A stretch of DNA of 64,000 nt from Leptospira congkakensis. Lineage in GTDB: Bacteria; Spirochaetota; Leptospiria; Leptospirales; Leptospiraceae. The notes under the pieces are model-generated. The model searched no databases. It worked only from the letters and a program-made list of their open reading frames with translations, and was not told the DNA's origin. Both the position numbers and the translations under genes were made by a program. Below, one piece after another: positions 52,765-60,838 of this stretch (position 1 is the stretch's first letter; each line of letters starts with the position of its first letter). The stretch is taken from positions 124,001 through 188,000 of the forward strand of contig NZ_RQGQ01000009.1 in assembly GCF_004770265.1 (NCBI RefSeq), read 5' to 3'.

Positions 52765-55700
52765 TTATCGTAACAAAATCACTAATTGATTGGAATCCTC
52801 TTTTAAAGAAAATTCTAAATCAGTAAATTTTACTTTTGCAGCACCATTGCGGTATCGATTTTTTTTTCGTTCTAAGGGAAGTGAAATACCATTGAGTGTT
52901 ACAGAATTTATACTAGCATTTTCAGATTCCACAAGATAAGTAATCAAAACTTTTTTGCCTAATAAATGGATCTCCCATTGTAAACCATCCAATCCTTTTG
53001 GCAGAGTTGGATTTAGTTCCAATCCATCTAAAAAAATACGAATTCCAAACAAACATTCATAAACAAGTTTGATATATATTCCGGGACCACTGGAATACAC
53101 TCTCCATCCACCTTCCAAAGGAATGTTTCCGAGTAGTAATTCTTTGTAATTTGTTCCAGCGTCGTAACGATCTAAAAAGGAACCATCAGAGCTTGAATAA
53201 TAACAGTTAGACTGTCTTGGATTACTTGCGGGGACTTTATTCTGAATTCCAATTGGATTTATCAAATTTAAATTGTAAAAGAATTCTTCTGATTTACCCA
53301 TGTGAGCCAAAGCTTCGCAGTAACGTAAATGTGCATGGGTGTACATCAATCCAATTTCTCTTCCAAAGTAACTGGCAGTCTCTGCTCGTTTGAATTCAAC
53401 ACTAAGGCCATCAGAATAAGGAATCGGTGCATCGAATAAACGCACTCCGTCTTGCCCAGTTAGTTTATTTTGAATGATCGATAAATGCGTTTCTGCTTCT
53501 TTAGAATCCAAAACCTCTGATAAAATTCCATAAATCATAGGAAGGATGCTGTAATGAATTCCTGTTTTAGAATCTTTTGGATGTAAGTAAAATTCTAAAG
53601 AATTCTTCTCTCCGAAGTAACGTAATCCCGTGAGGATGCCATCATCCATACAATATTCTTTGATATTTTGTTTGATGATTCCCAATTCATTTTGATAGAG
53701 TTTTTCTTTTTCGATATCACCCGTTAAGTGATATATTTGAATCAGAGCATCATAAGTGAGAGATTGTAATTCGGCCGTCCAAGTGCTGACGGCATGGGTT
53801 CGAAATTCTTCTTTGACTGGTTGTAAGGAGTCATTCCAATCTCCATTTCCGTAAATAGGAAGTTTGGTTCCATCCACCAAACGTTTGTTTATGAGTGAAA
53901 TGGTTTTTTCAACTGCTTCCAGAATGGTTCTTGGTTCCTTTCTGTGAAACCCTGTTGTTTTTTCCTCTAAAAAATTTAAGTCACCTGTTCGTTCTAAATA
54001 AGTTGAGAGTGCGAGTAGTGGCCAGTAGAGAATGTCTCCGTGAGAATCTCCGGCACGGATTTCTTTATCGCGAGGATATAACATAAACCATTGAGGCCAG
54101 TCCCCATCTTCATTTTGTTCTGTAAAAACAGTAAGGAGTAAACTGCGACAAAACTCCATATCTCCCATAGCGAGTAAATATTCGAAAGCACCTTGGCATA
54201 CGTCCCTTGTTCCCCAACCCCCTCCCGAATATTGTTCGAGTCCTCTTGGATTTAAATAGTGAATCTGTGCATTTTGTTCGAACCAAGGGAGAATCTCTTT
54301 GATCTGGTTTAAGGATTTTGATTCCAAGTTTTGAATTGTTTTCTTTGGTAAATTGGTCTTGTGAAATATTGCTCGTTGGTGATTTTTATTTTCTTCGTGC
54401 GCTTGGGAAGATCCAAAATTTCCTTTGATGTAAAATTGCAAAATCGATTTTACGGGAACCACCGCCGTGAGATAGGGTTGGTTTTTTGAGATACCGTCAG
54501 GAAATAAAATGCGATCATCGGAAACTTTCCATGTCTTAAGACCTTCTGTTTCAACTTGAAATCCTTTTCCTTTTAATCTTTGGAATAAAGGTGATTTCGG
54601 GTTTGGTTGGATTTCTATTTTGGATTCGGTTTGGATGACAACCGGTGGAATTTCCAAAACACCATTGTCCCCGTCGAGGGCAATGTGAAAGGATAAAAGA
54701 AAATTTTTCACCTGCTCATTGTTTGTGGAGAGTTGGAACCTGATCTCATGATTTTTGGTTGTTTCCACTTGAATTCGTAAAACTTCTTCCCCCCATTGGT
54801 AAATCCATTCCATCTTGTTTGGTTCCATGGAGAGTAGAGAAGGGCTATCCAAAAGAACAAAACCAGATTCTTCTTCTCTAAAAATTCGAAACCCGTAAGA
54901 ATGAAAGAAGTTAAGATAACTATGATTACGAGATATGTATTGGTTGATACTGGTATGACCCTCAGTGAGTTGGGATAAAAAAATACCTTTAAAATAAGAT
55001 GTTACTGTAAGTGAAGATTCATCAGGTGTCGTAGGAATTCCTGTTCTAAGAATTTGTCCGTGGGGTCTGAGACAAAGGGATTCTTTTTCTTTTAGAACTA
55101 CATGAGTGGATTCATTTGTAAAAAAAGATAAAATTTCTCCAGAAGAAGATTTTTCCACTTCTCTCCATTCCTTCGGAAAAAAAGATTTTATATCGACTTC
55201 TGTTAGCGTGTCACCTTCTTTTTGTTTTGTGGTAGAAAATAGGCTTGGTTGTGTCTGGATCATTGCCCCATTCAAATGGGGAGTTTCTGTCCATCCACTT
55301 CCGGCTTCCTTGATAAGGCCTTCTAGTTCAGGAGAAACTTTTAGAGTTTTTAGGTCTTCGAATAAATACCCGTAAAAACAAGTTTCCTGCATTTCATCCG
55401 CGGAGAGTGTTCCTCTTTTTCTTTCTAATCCTAAAATGGAGTGCTCACCTTGTCTTCGTTTGGTGGGAAGGGATTGGTATACACCTTGCGGATATAAGTC
55501 CAAACCGTCTGTAGCAAAAGATTGGATAAAATCGGTGCAAAATAAAAAACTAGCAGGATGTTTTCCTGATACAGATTCGTTTTGGCGTGAGAGAATTCCA
55601 TAACCAAAATCTTCTGTGAGAATTGGTTCGTGGTGGATGTAATGACAAACAAAGAATTCATTCAGCCTTGATCCGCCGTAATCGCAAATTCCTATATCTT

Positions 55701-56067
55701 GTATGTATACTAAATCGTAATCTATTGGTTCTTTGGTTTTGTTTGTAACTTGGACTTTGTATCTCCAGGTAGGTAGGTTTGGATGAAGTTCCAGAAATAA
55801 TTGATAATCCACTCCATGAGAGTTTCCTTGTGAGAGATAAATGGAATCTGTTATTTGGAAATAGGAGTTTGACTTTGGCCCAAATAAGGGGAAAAGAAGG
55901 ATTGAGTTTTGTGTATGAATTCTTAAATAGAGATTGCTGATACTTGGCTCCATCTCATTTCCGAGATACAAATTGACAAGTAAGCGATTGAACCGAATGG
56001 AATGTATGTTCCCATTGGATAAAAATTGGAATTCGAGTCCAGACTCGTTTTTGATTGATTGGATCAT
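52765..56067 (-). CDS. GH94-family glycoside phosphorylase, 1,2-beta-oligoglucan phosphorylase-like
   Basis: 1100 residues. The C-terminal (alpha/alpha)6 barrel carries GH94 signatures: GGGWGTRDVCQGAFEYLLAMGD, NEDGDWPQWFMLYPRD, GNGDWNDSL near residue 750 (general-acid Asp) and SNCYYSSSDGSFLDRYDAG. The first half holds the large beta-sandwich region. The length of about 1090-1100 residues matches 1,2-beta-oligoglucan phosphorylase rather than cellobiose phosphorylase (about 800). It would split beta-1,2-glucans with phosphate to yield glucose 1-phosphate; beta-1,2-glucans are the osmoregulated periplasmic glucans of many bacteria. Substrate assignment is inferred. There is no signal peptide. 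The start overlaps the stop of the ABC-membrane gene by four bases (ATGA), so the pair is coupled. Confidence 0.85.
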   Translation of the reverse strand: MIQSIKNESGLEFQFLSNGNIHSIRFNRLLVNLYLGNEMEPSISNLYLRIHTQNSILLFPLFGPKSNSYFQITDSIYLSQGNSHGVDYQLFLELHPNLPTWRYKVQVTNKTKEPIDYDLVYIQDIGICDYGGSRLNEFFVCHYIHHEPILTEDFGYGILSRQNESVSGKHPASFLFCTDFIQSFATDGLDLYPQGVYQSLPTKRRQGEHSILGLERKRGTLSADEMQETCFYGYLFEDLKTLKVSPELEGLIKEAGSGWTETPHLNGAMIQTQPSLFSTTKQKEGDTLTEVDIKSFFPKEWREVEKSSSGEILSFFTNESTHVVLKEKESLCLRPHGQILRTGIPTTPDESSLTVTSYFKGIFLSQLTEGHTSINQYISRNHSYLNFFHSYGFRIFREEESGFVLLDSPSLLSMEPNKMEWIYQWGEEVLRIQVETTKNHEIRFQLSTNNEQVKNFLLSFHIALDGDNGVLEIPPVVIQTESKIEIQPNPKSPLFQRLKGKGFQVETEGLKTWKVSDDRILFPDGISKNQPYLTAVVPVKSILQFYIKGNFGSSQAHEENKNHQRAIFHKTNLPKKTIQNLESKSLNQIKEILPWFEQNAQIHYLNPRGLEQYSGGGWGTRDVCQGAFEYLLAMGDMEFCRSLLLTVFTEQNEDGDWPQWFMLYPRDKEIRAGDSHGDILYWPLLALSTYLERTGDLNFLEEKTTGFHRKEPRTILEAVEKTISLINKRLVDGTKLPIYGNGDWNDSLQPVKEEFRTHAVSTWTAELQSLTYDALIQIYHLTGDIEKEKLYQNELGIIKQNIKEYCMDDGILTGLRYFGEKNSLEFYLHPKDSKTGIHYSILPMIYGILSEVLDSKEAETHLSIIQNKLTGQDGVRLFDAPIPYSDGLSVEFKRAETASYFGREIGLMYTHAHLRYCEALAHMGKSEEFFYNLNLINPIGIQNKVPASNPRQSNCYYSSSDGSFLDRYDAGTNYKELLLGNIPLEGGWRVYSSGPGIYIKLVYECLFGIRIFLDGLELNPTLPKGLDGLQWEIHLLGKKVLITYLVESENASINSVTLNGISLPLERKKNRYRNGAAKVKFTDLEFSLKEDSNQLVILLR

Positions 56068-57767
56068 TCGTTGTTTGCCTTATGAACGGAACTTAAACTC
56101 CATTTCCCAAAATGAGAAATATTGAGATGGTGGTCATATTCCAAAACAGTTTCCTCATCTTTAGCGATGACAACGGTGGCCACACCTAGATTGTGAAATC
56201 TTTTTAAAATTTTTGAAATTTCAAATTTACCTAAACTGGATCCAGGACGATCCAGAACCAAAAACTTAGGTTTTAAAAATAATACACGGATCACCGCAAT
56301 TTTGTATTTTTCGGCTAACGATAGTTCTTCGTTCCATTCTTTCAAAGTCCTGAGCCCTCCATACCTACGAACTAAAGTATCGAGTCCCATTTTTTGTAAT
56401 TCTGCTAGGATTTCTGGGTCTGATACTTCCAAATTTAAATATGCTGGCACAATCACATTTCGAAGTCTTCCTGGTGGAAGGTAAGCTTGTTCGGGGAGAA
56501 ATAAAACATCTTCTAAACTTGGTTTTTTGATCTGGCCTTCAGAATGATTACTAATTCCAGCAATGGATCTAAATAAACTCAGTTTGACGATTTCATCAGG
56601 AGAAGTAAACAGCCAACGTTCGTTTCGTTGGATTTTTAAATTTAAGTTGTCTACTAAAAGTTTGGACCTGTCATTCGAGTATAATGTAAAATTTTCAAAA
56701 CTAATTTCATCGGAATTAAAATTGGATTCTCTATTTTGTTTTGCATCGGCCTCTGTATGGAACATGGCAGTTTCTAGAGAATGCAATCGTTTGACCACAG
56801 CAGAGAAAGCGGAGATGGATTGGAACTGTGTGACGATAAGTGAAAAGGCATTGAGTAAAGTTGTGAATGCAAGTGCCGCTTGTGTGATGACCCCAAATTC
56901 AATTTCTCCTCTCATATAACTGGGAGCAATGATGAGCATGGGAATGATTTGAATAAAATAATTGTAGTTATTTGTAAAAAAACTAAGTCGCAAGTTTACC
57001 GATATGAGTTTGCGAAAATTATTCACTAATTTACGGAGCCTTGATTTTAACCTAACGGACATTCGTGCTTCTCTGTGAGTGACAGCGATGGATTCTGCAT
57101 GTTGGCGGATATGTAATAGATCTGCCCTATAACTTGCTTCCATGTCTAATTGATCGTAATTGATACGGATCAGAGATTTTCCAAGGAAGATGGTGGATAC
57201 GGTTCCTAAAAAAGCATAAGCCACCGCTACTAAAAACAAAATGGGGTTAATACTCCAAAGAACACCCGAAAAGGAAATCGCAGAAAATATGCCACCAATA
57301 AAGAGTAAGGTGAAGGAAATCGTTGTTGTTGTAAACGCTTTGACATCATCGGTAATTCTTTGGTCAGGATTTTCAATTCCAGGTTTCCCAATGATTTGGT
57401 GAAAGGTTCTTTCTGCTAAATAATTTTCAGTAAATTTCCAGGTGAGTTGTTCCCGCCATAAGATCCCAAGTCTTTCTTCGGCATACCGATTGATGGATCC
57501 GATTCCAGAAGAGATGATAAACACAATTGCGTAGAGGAGTGCATTTGTGTAGAAGGCCGTTACATTTTTTTGTTCTATAGAAGAGATGAAGTCACGACCC
57601 ACATAACTATTGATTACATTGAATACATTGAAAGAAATTACAAGGATTACCAGTGTGATTCCATAACGAATGGCTGCCGGACCTTGTTTAGACTGAATTA
57701 ACTGTCGTATTGTATTTGTTAAACGTGACCAACTTTGTGATGAATTTCTTTTTTTATCTAAAGACAT
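56064..57767 (-). CDS. SbmA/YddA-type ABC-membrane protein with a degenerate ATPase domain
   Basis: 567 residues. The membrane part (about 1-325) is of the ABC_membrane_2 family (RLGILWREQLTWKFTENYL, INYDQLDMEASYRADLLHIRQHAESIA, typical of SbmA/YddA/ABCD transporters). The C-terminal ATPase domain is badly eroded: the Walker A position reads TSPDEIVKLS (388-397) without the glycine-lysine-serine core, the signature is LSLAEK (482-487) and Walker B is LDRPGSS (505-511) with Arg in place of the catalytic Glu. The Q-loop motif LPEQAYLPPG survives. ATP-driven transport is therefore doubtful, and proton-driven transport as in SbmA/BacA may be more likely. It overlaps the GH94 gene. Confidence 0.82.
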   Translation of the reverse strand: MSLDKKRNSSQSWSRLTNTIRQLIQSKQGPAAIRYGITLVILVISFNVFNVINSYVGRDFISSIEQKNVTAFYTNALLYAIVFIISSGIGSINRYAEERLGILWREQLTWKFTENYLAERTFHQIIGKPGIENPDQRITDDVKAFTTTTISFTLLFIGGIFSAISFSGVLWSINPILFLVAVAYAFLGTVSTIFLGKSLIRINYDQLDMEASYRADLLHIRQHAESIAVTHREARMSVRLKSRLRKLVNNFRKLISVNLRLSFFTNNYNYFIQIIPMLIIAPSYMRGEIEFGVITQAALAFTTLLNAFSLIVTQFQSISAFSAVVKRLHSLETAMFHTEADAKQNRESNFNSDEISFENFTLYSNDRSKLLVDNLNLKIQRNERWLFTSPDEIVKLSLFRSIAGISNHSEGQIKKPSLEDVLFLPEQAYLPPGRLRNVIVPAYLNLEVSDPEILAELQKMGLDTLVRRYGGLRTLKEWNEELSLAEKYKIAVIRVLFLKPKFLVLDRPGSSLGKFEISKILKRFHNLGVATVVIAKDEETVLEYDHHLNISHFGKWSLSSVHKANNE

Positions 57768-57816
57768 TACTTAATTTTTATAAAAACAGAGTTTTCATTC
57801 AATTGCAAGGAGGTTT

Positions 57817-59166
57817 TTATGATTCAATTGTTTCTATCGTAAGATCCATTGTGACTTGATTCCATATCGATTCTAATTCGGGATTCCATTCAGAAGGAAG
57901 GTTTTCTCTGATCGAAGAAATTAGGATAGGAACTAGTTTTGGAAATTCTTTTTTAGGAATACCTAAGGATTCATAAATCTTTCCTAATTTAGAGACTCCT
58001 TTTTTTAAAGATATAGGATTTCCTAATCTTTCAATAATGGATTCGATGGCACTTAAGAACTCATGTTGGTTTAACGAATTTTCCGTTTCCTCTAATTTTT
58101 GATCTAAATTTTCTTCTACAAAACTTTTTAATTTATCTAAGTAATCCTCAATCCAGTGTGGATTGTTTTCTAAAACATGATCAAAAGATTTTTGAATACG
58201 TAGGATTGGATCTGAAACTTTAAATCCAAGAACCGAATAAGCAGCCATTTTTTCAGATTTGCCTCGAAGTCTTGTGATTACTTTTTTATTCACAGAAAGG
58301 GAAGGACCGATGATTTGATAAATTTCATCGGAGACTAAAAAGTTCGTATTTGTCTTTTTGTTTAAGGCTTCTAATCTACTTGCCACATTCACTGTATCAC
58401 CAAGTACTGTTTGGCTTTTGTATTCGGAATGTCCAATGTCTCCGTAGATTACATTTCCTGCATGTAATCCGATACGAATGTCAAAACTAAAATTGAACCT
58501 ATCTTTCATTTCTAAATTGAATTTTTTCAATTGATCAAACATTCGAAGGCAAGCTCGGATGGCAGAACGAATGGTTTCTTCTTTGGCAGACAAAAGATTT
58601 TTTTCGTTGGTGATGGCTTCGTTTTTGTTTTTCATTTGGAAAAAAGCTAAAATTCCATCTCCAATGAATTTATCAATTTCCCCTCCATTGTTTAGGACGG
58701 GTTCACTCATTTCTTGAAAAAACCTGTTTAAAACAAAAACAACATCATAAGGTAAACTTGATTCCGTGAAAGAAGTAAATCCTTTGATATCAAGAAAAAG
58801 AATCACTGCATAACATTCTTCACCCGTTTTGGATGATTTGGATTCGCTGGTAACGGTTTTTAAATCTTTTTTATCTTTTATGATTCGGCGGAGTGAAATA
58901 TCGCCAAACACTTCTGTTTGGCAAGCAAGTCGGATCTCAGAAGGCCAACCCTTTCTGTCCGCGAGAGTTTGTTCTCTATCATTTCGCGTACTCAGATGAT
59001 TTAATCCATCAGTCACAAAAACACGGCAAGTTGTACATTTGGCATTCCCTCCACAAAGATGGTAGAGCGGGTAGTCATGTTTTAGGGCGGTTTCCAGGAT
59101 GGTGGCACCTGGTTTGTTTGTTTCTAAAGGAAAATTCTCTTTGTCTTCGAAGGTAACAATGGACAT
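57817..59166 (-). CDS. Class III cyclase with N-terminal 2Fe-2S ferredoxin and C-terminal globin-like domain
   Basis: 449 residues in three parts. (1) A plant-type [2Fe-2S] ferredoxin domain (about 1-93), with Cys38, Cys44, Cys47 and Cys82 in HLCGGNAKCTTCRVF and RLACQTEV. (2) A class III cyclase (about 118-315) with Asp126, Asp170, Lys166 (DKFIGDGIL) and VLGDTVNVASRLEA. (3) A helical tail (about 325-445) shaped like a globin: ILRIQKSFDHVL at the start and KLGKIYESLGI-x-KKEFPKLVPILISSIRENL at the end. The proximal His position appears to be Tyr. The design suggests redox control of cAMP synthesis; whether the last domain binds haem is doubtful. Single gene; terminator not seen. Confidence 0.85.
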   Translation of the reverse strand: MSIVTFEDKENFPLETNKPGATILETALKHDYPLYHLCGGNAKCTTCRVFVTDGLNHLSTRNDREQTLADRKGWPSEIRLACQTEVFGDISLRRIIKDKKDLKTVTSESKSSKTGEECYAVILFLDIKGFTSFTESSLPYDVVFVLNRFFQEMSEPVLNNGGEIDKFIGDGILAFFQMKNKNEAITNEKNLLSAKEETIRSAIRACLRMFDQLKKFNLEMKDRFNFSFDIRIGLHAGNVIYGDIGHSEYKSQTVLGDTVNVASRLEALNKKTNTNFLVSDEIYQIIGPSLSVNKKVITRLRGKSEKMAAYSVLGFKVSDPILRIQKSFDHVLENNPHWIEDYLDKLKSFVEENLDQKLEETENSLNQHEFLSAIESIIERLGNPISLKKGVSKLGKIYESLGIPKKEFPKLVPILISSIRENLPSEWNPELESIWNQVTMDLTIETIES

Positions 59167-59278
59167 GGATCACCAATACGTTTTAGGTAATGAAAGGATC
59201 TCATGCCAAAAGGGAAGGGCAAGCCAGAAAACGGATCCATTTTAGAAAAAATATTGGTATTTCTGGAATCTGTTAAAA

Positions 59279-59318
59279 AACTAATTGCATTAGTTAAATA
59301 AACTAATATCATTAGTTT
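59279..59318. promoter_or_regulatory. Tandem palindromes, likely operators for the downstream TetR gene product
   Basis: Two near-identical dyads: AACTAAT-TGC-ATTAGTT (59279-59295) and AAACTAAT-ATC-ATTAGTTT (59300-59318), centres 22 bases apart, that is two helical turns. The second ends two bases before the ATG at 59321. Control by the co-located TetR protein (60196) is inferred. Confidence 0.75.
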
Positions 59319-59320
59319 TT

Positions 59321-60211
59321 ATGAAAACAATCTACCACAAAATTTTTATCATATGTTCCTTTTTCTTTTCTTTCCTCCTTTGGGGAGAAGACCTTAGGAA
59401 GGATCCAAATATAGAAACTTCCTATTTTCAAACAAGGGATGGCCGAATTGCTTATTCCCAACTAGGGAAGGGCAAAAGAAATTTGATATTATTGCCTGGA
59501 ATTGGAGACAGAAAGGAAAGTTATGCGGAACTTGCGAAGTTACTCGCTAAAGACAATTCTGTTTATAGTTTTGATTTACGCGGGATCGGTGAATCCGATG
59601 TGAGTTTTCCTTCTTATGGCCCAAAAGAAACTGCTGAAGATATTTTAGCATTTATACAAGAGAAGGATTTACAAAATGTATATATCATTGGAAATTCTAT
59701 GACAGCTGCTTCTGCCGTTTACATTCGTTCCAAAGAAAAAAACAGAGTATTGGGACTTGCCCTCTCTGGCCCTTTCGTTCGTGACAAAGGACCTTTGTCT
59801 TTCGGAATGAAAACATTGATGCAACTTGTATTCAGAGGTCCTTGGGGAGCGAGTGCTTGGGTTAGCTTTTACGAATCTTTATTTCCCGTAAATCCTCCCA
59901 AAGATTTAAAAGAAAGATCCGAAAAATTAAAAATCAATTTAAAGGAAGAGGGTCGTATGGCAGCAGTTAGATCTATGCTCCTGGCACCAAAAACAGAATG
60001 TGAAGCGGCTTTACCTCTCGCCGCGAGCAATGTCATTGTGATTATGGGTTCTAAAGATCCAGACTTTGATTCCCCAGAAGAGGAAGCTCGTTGGATTGCA
60101 AAAACTCTGGATGGATCTGTAAAAATATATGAAGGTGTTGGTCACTATCCTTTTGTAGAAGAACCAACTAAGTTCTATTCCGATATACAGTTGTTATGGC
60201 AAAAAAAATAA
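59321..60211 (+). CDS. Alpha/beta hydrolase with a signal peptide
   Basis: 296 residues. The N-terminus (about 1-22) is a signal peptide, so the enzyme is probably exported. The hydrolase fold shows LLPGIGDRKESYAELAKLL, the nucleophile elbow GNSMTA (Ser126), the acid in GSKDPDFDSPEE (about 250) and the His in GVGHYPFVEEP (about 278). The oxyanion loop reads LPGIGD. The substrate is unknown; carboxylesters or lipids are typical. It overlaps the TetR gene by 16 bases. There is no Shine-Dalgarno in front of the ATG, and the second operator dyad lies two bases before it, so the transcript start must be close to the ATG. Confidence 0.88.
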   Translation: MKTIYHKIFIICSFFFSFLLWGEDLRKDPNIETSYFQTRDGRIAYSQLGKGKRNLILLPGIGDRKESYAELAKLLAKDNSVYSFDLRGIGESDVSFPSYGPKETAEDILAFIQEKDLQNVYIIGNSMTAASAVYIRSKEKNRVLGLALSGPFVRDKGPLSFGMKTLMQLVFRGPWGASAWVSFYESLFPVNPPKDLKERSEKLKINLKEEGRMAAVRSMLLAPKTECEAALPLAASNVIVIMGSKDPDFDSPEEEARWIAKTLDGSVKIYEGVGHYPFVEEPTKFYSDIQLLWQKK

Positions 60212-60789
60212 AACACAAACCAGGCCGGCCAAAAAAAGGCCAAATACAGATCACAAGAGAATTTGTTTTGGATGCGGCCTGGGATATGATTATGGAATTG
60301 GGTTTTGAGGAATTTCGGTTGGCTGGACTTGCCGAAAAACTGGGAATCCGCACACCTTCTCTCTACAACCACATCCAAGATATAGGCGATGTTCGTAGGG
60401 AAATACAAAGAAGAGCACTGGTGGTTCTTGGTGATCGACTTTCTCTAAAATTAAAAAATCTAAACTCGGGTTCTGGGCCAATCCTCGAGTTTATAAATAC
60501 TTACAGAAGTTTTGCGAAGTCTCACCCTCATATATATCCCCTAACCATTGAATCCACAGAATTTGATCCAGAATTGAAACCCTTGGGTGACCGAATTTTG
60601 AACCTCTGTATGGAAGTCTTTCGGTTTCAGACCTTGGACGAAACGGCAGTCCACAGGATTCGGATTTTACGTTCTCTCCTACATGGGTTTATTGTTTTGG
60701 AAGAGGTAGGTGGGTTTGGTCGCAAGGAGTCGGTTGAGGAAAGTTTTAAGAAAATAACAGAATCATTGGAATCTGGCAGACTCTGGTAA
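60196..60789 (+). CDS. TetR/AcrR-family regulator with a WHG-type C-terminal domain
   Basis: 197 residues. HTH: FVLDAAWDMIMELGFEEFRLAGLAEKLGIRTPSLYNHIQDIGDVRREI. The C-terminus has a WHG-domain-like segment (IRILRSLLHGFIVLEEVGGFG). The N-terminus is Lys/Arg-rich (KKIKHKPGRPKKGQ), with an AT-hook-like GRP. It overlaps the hydrolase gene, so the two are coupled, and probably represses them from the tandem palindromes at 59279-59318. The inducer is probably a substrate or product of the hydrolase. Its stop lies 49 bases before thrS. Confidence 0.9.
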   Translation: MAKKIKHKPGRPKKGQIQITREFVLDAAWDMIMELGFEEFRLAGLAEKLGIRTPSLYNHIQDIGDVRREIQRRALVVLGDRLSLKLKNLNSGSGPILEFINTYRSFAKSHPHIYPLTIESTEFDPELKPLGDRILNLCMEVFRFQTLDETAVHRIRILRSLLHGFIVLEEVGGFGRKESVEESFKKITESLESGRLW

Positions 60790-60838
60790 AACTTTACTTT
60801 TCGGGAGAGGGCGCGTGCGAAAACCTGGGTAAAGAATT

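Noticed and set aside
57807..57842. Perfect Shine-Dalgarno AAGGAGG five bases before an ATG on the plus strand
   Set aside because: The frame is only seven codons (MIQLFLS) and runs into the 3' end of the cyclase gene on the other strand. Probably chance.
60790..60838. T-box or attenuator before thrS
   Set aside because: Only 49 bases are present, too short for a T-box, with no visible hairpin followed by a U-tract.
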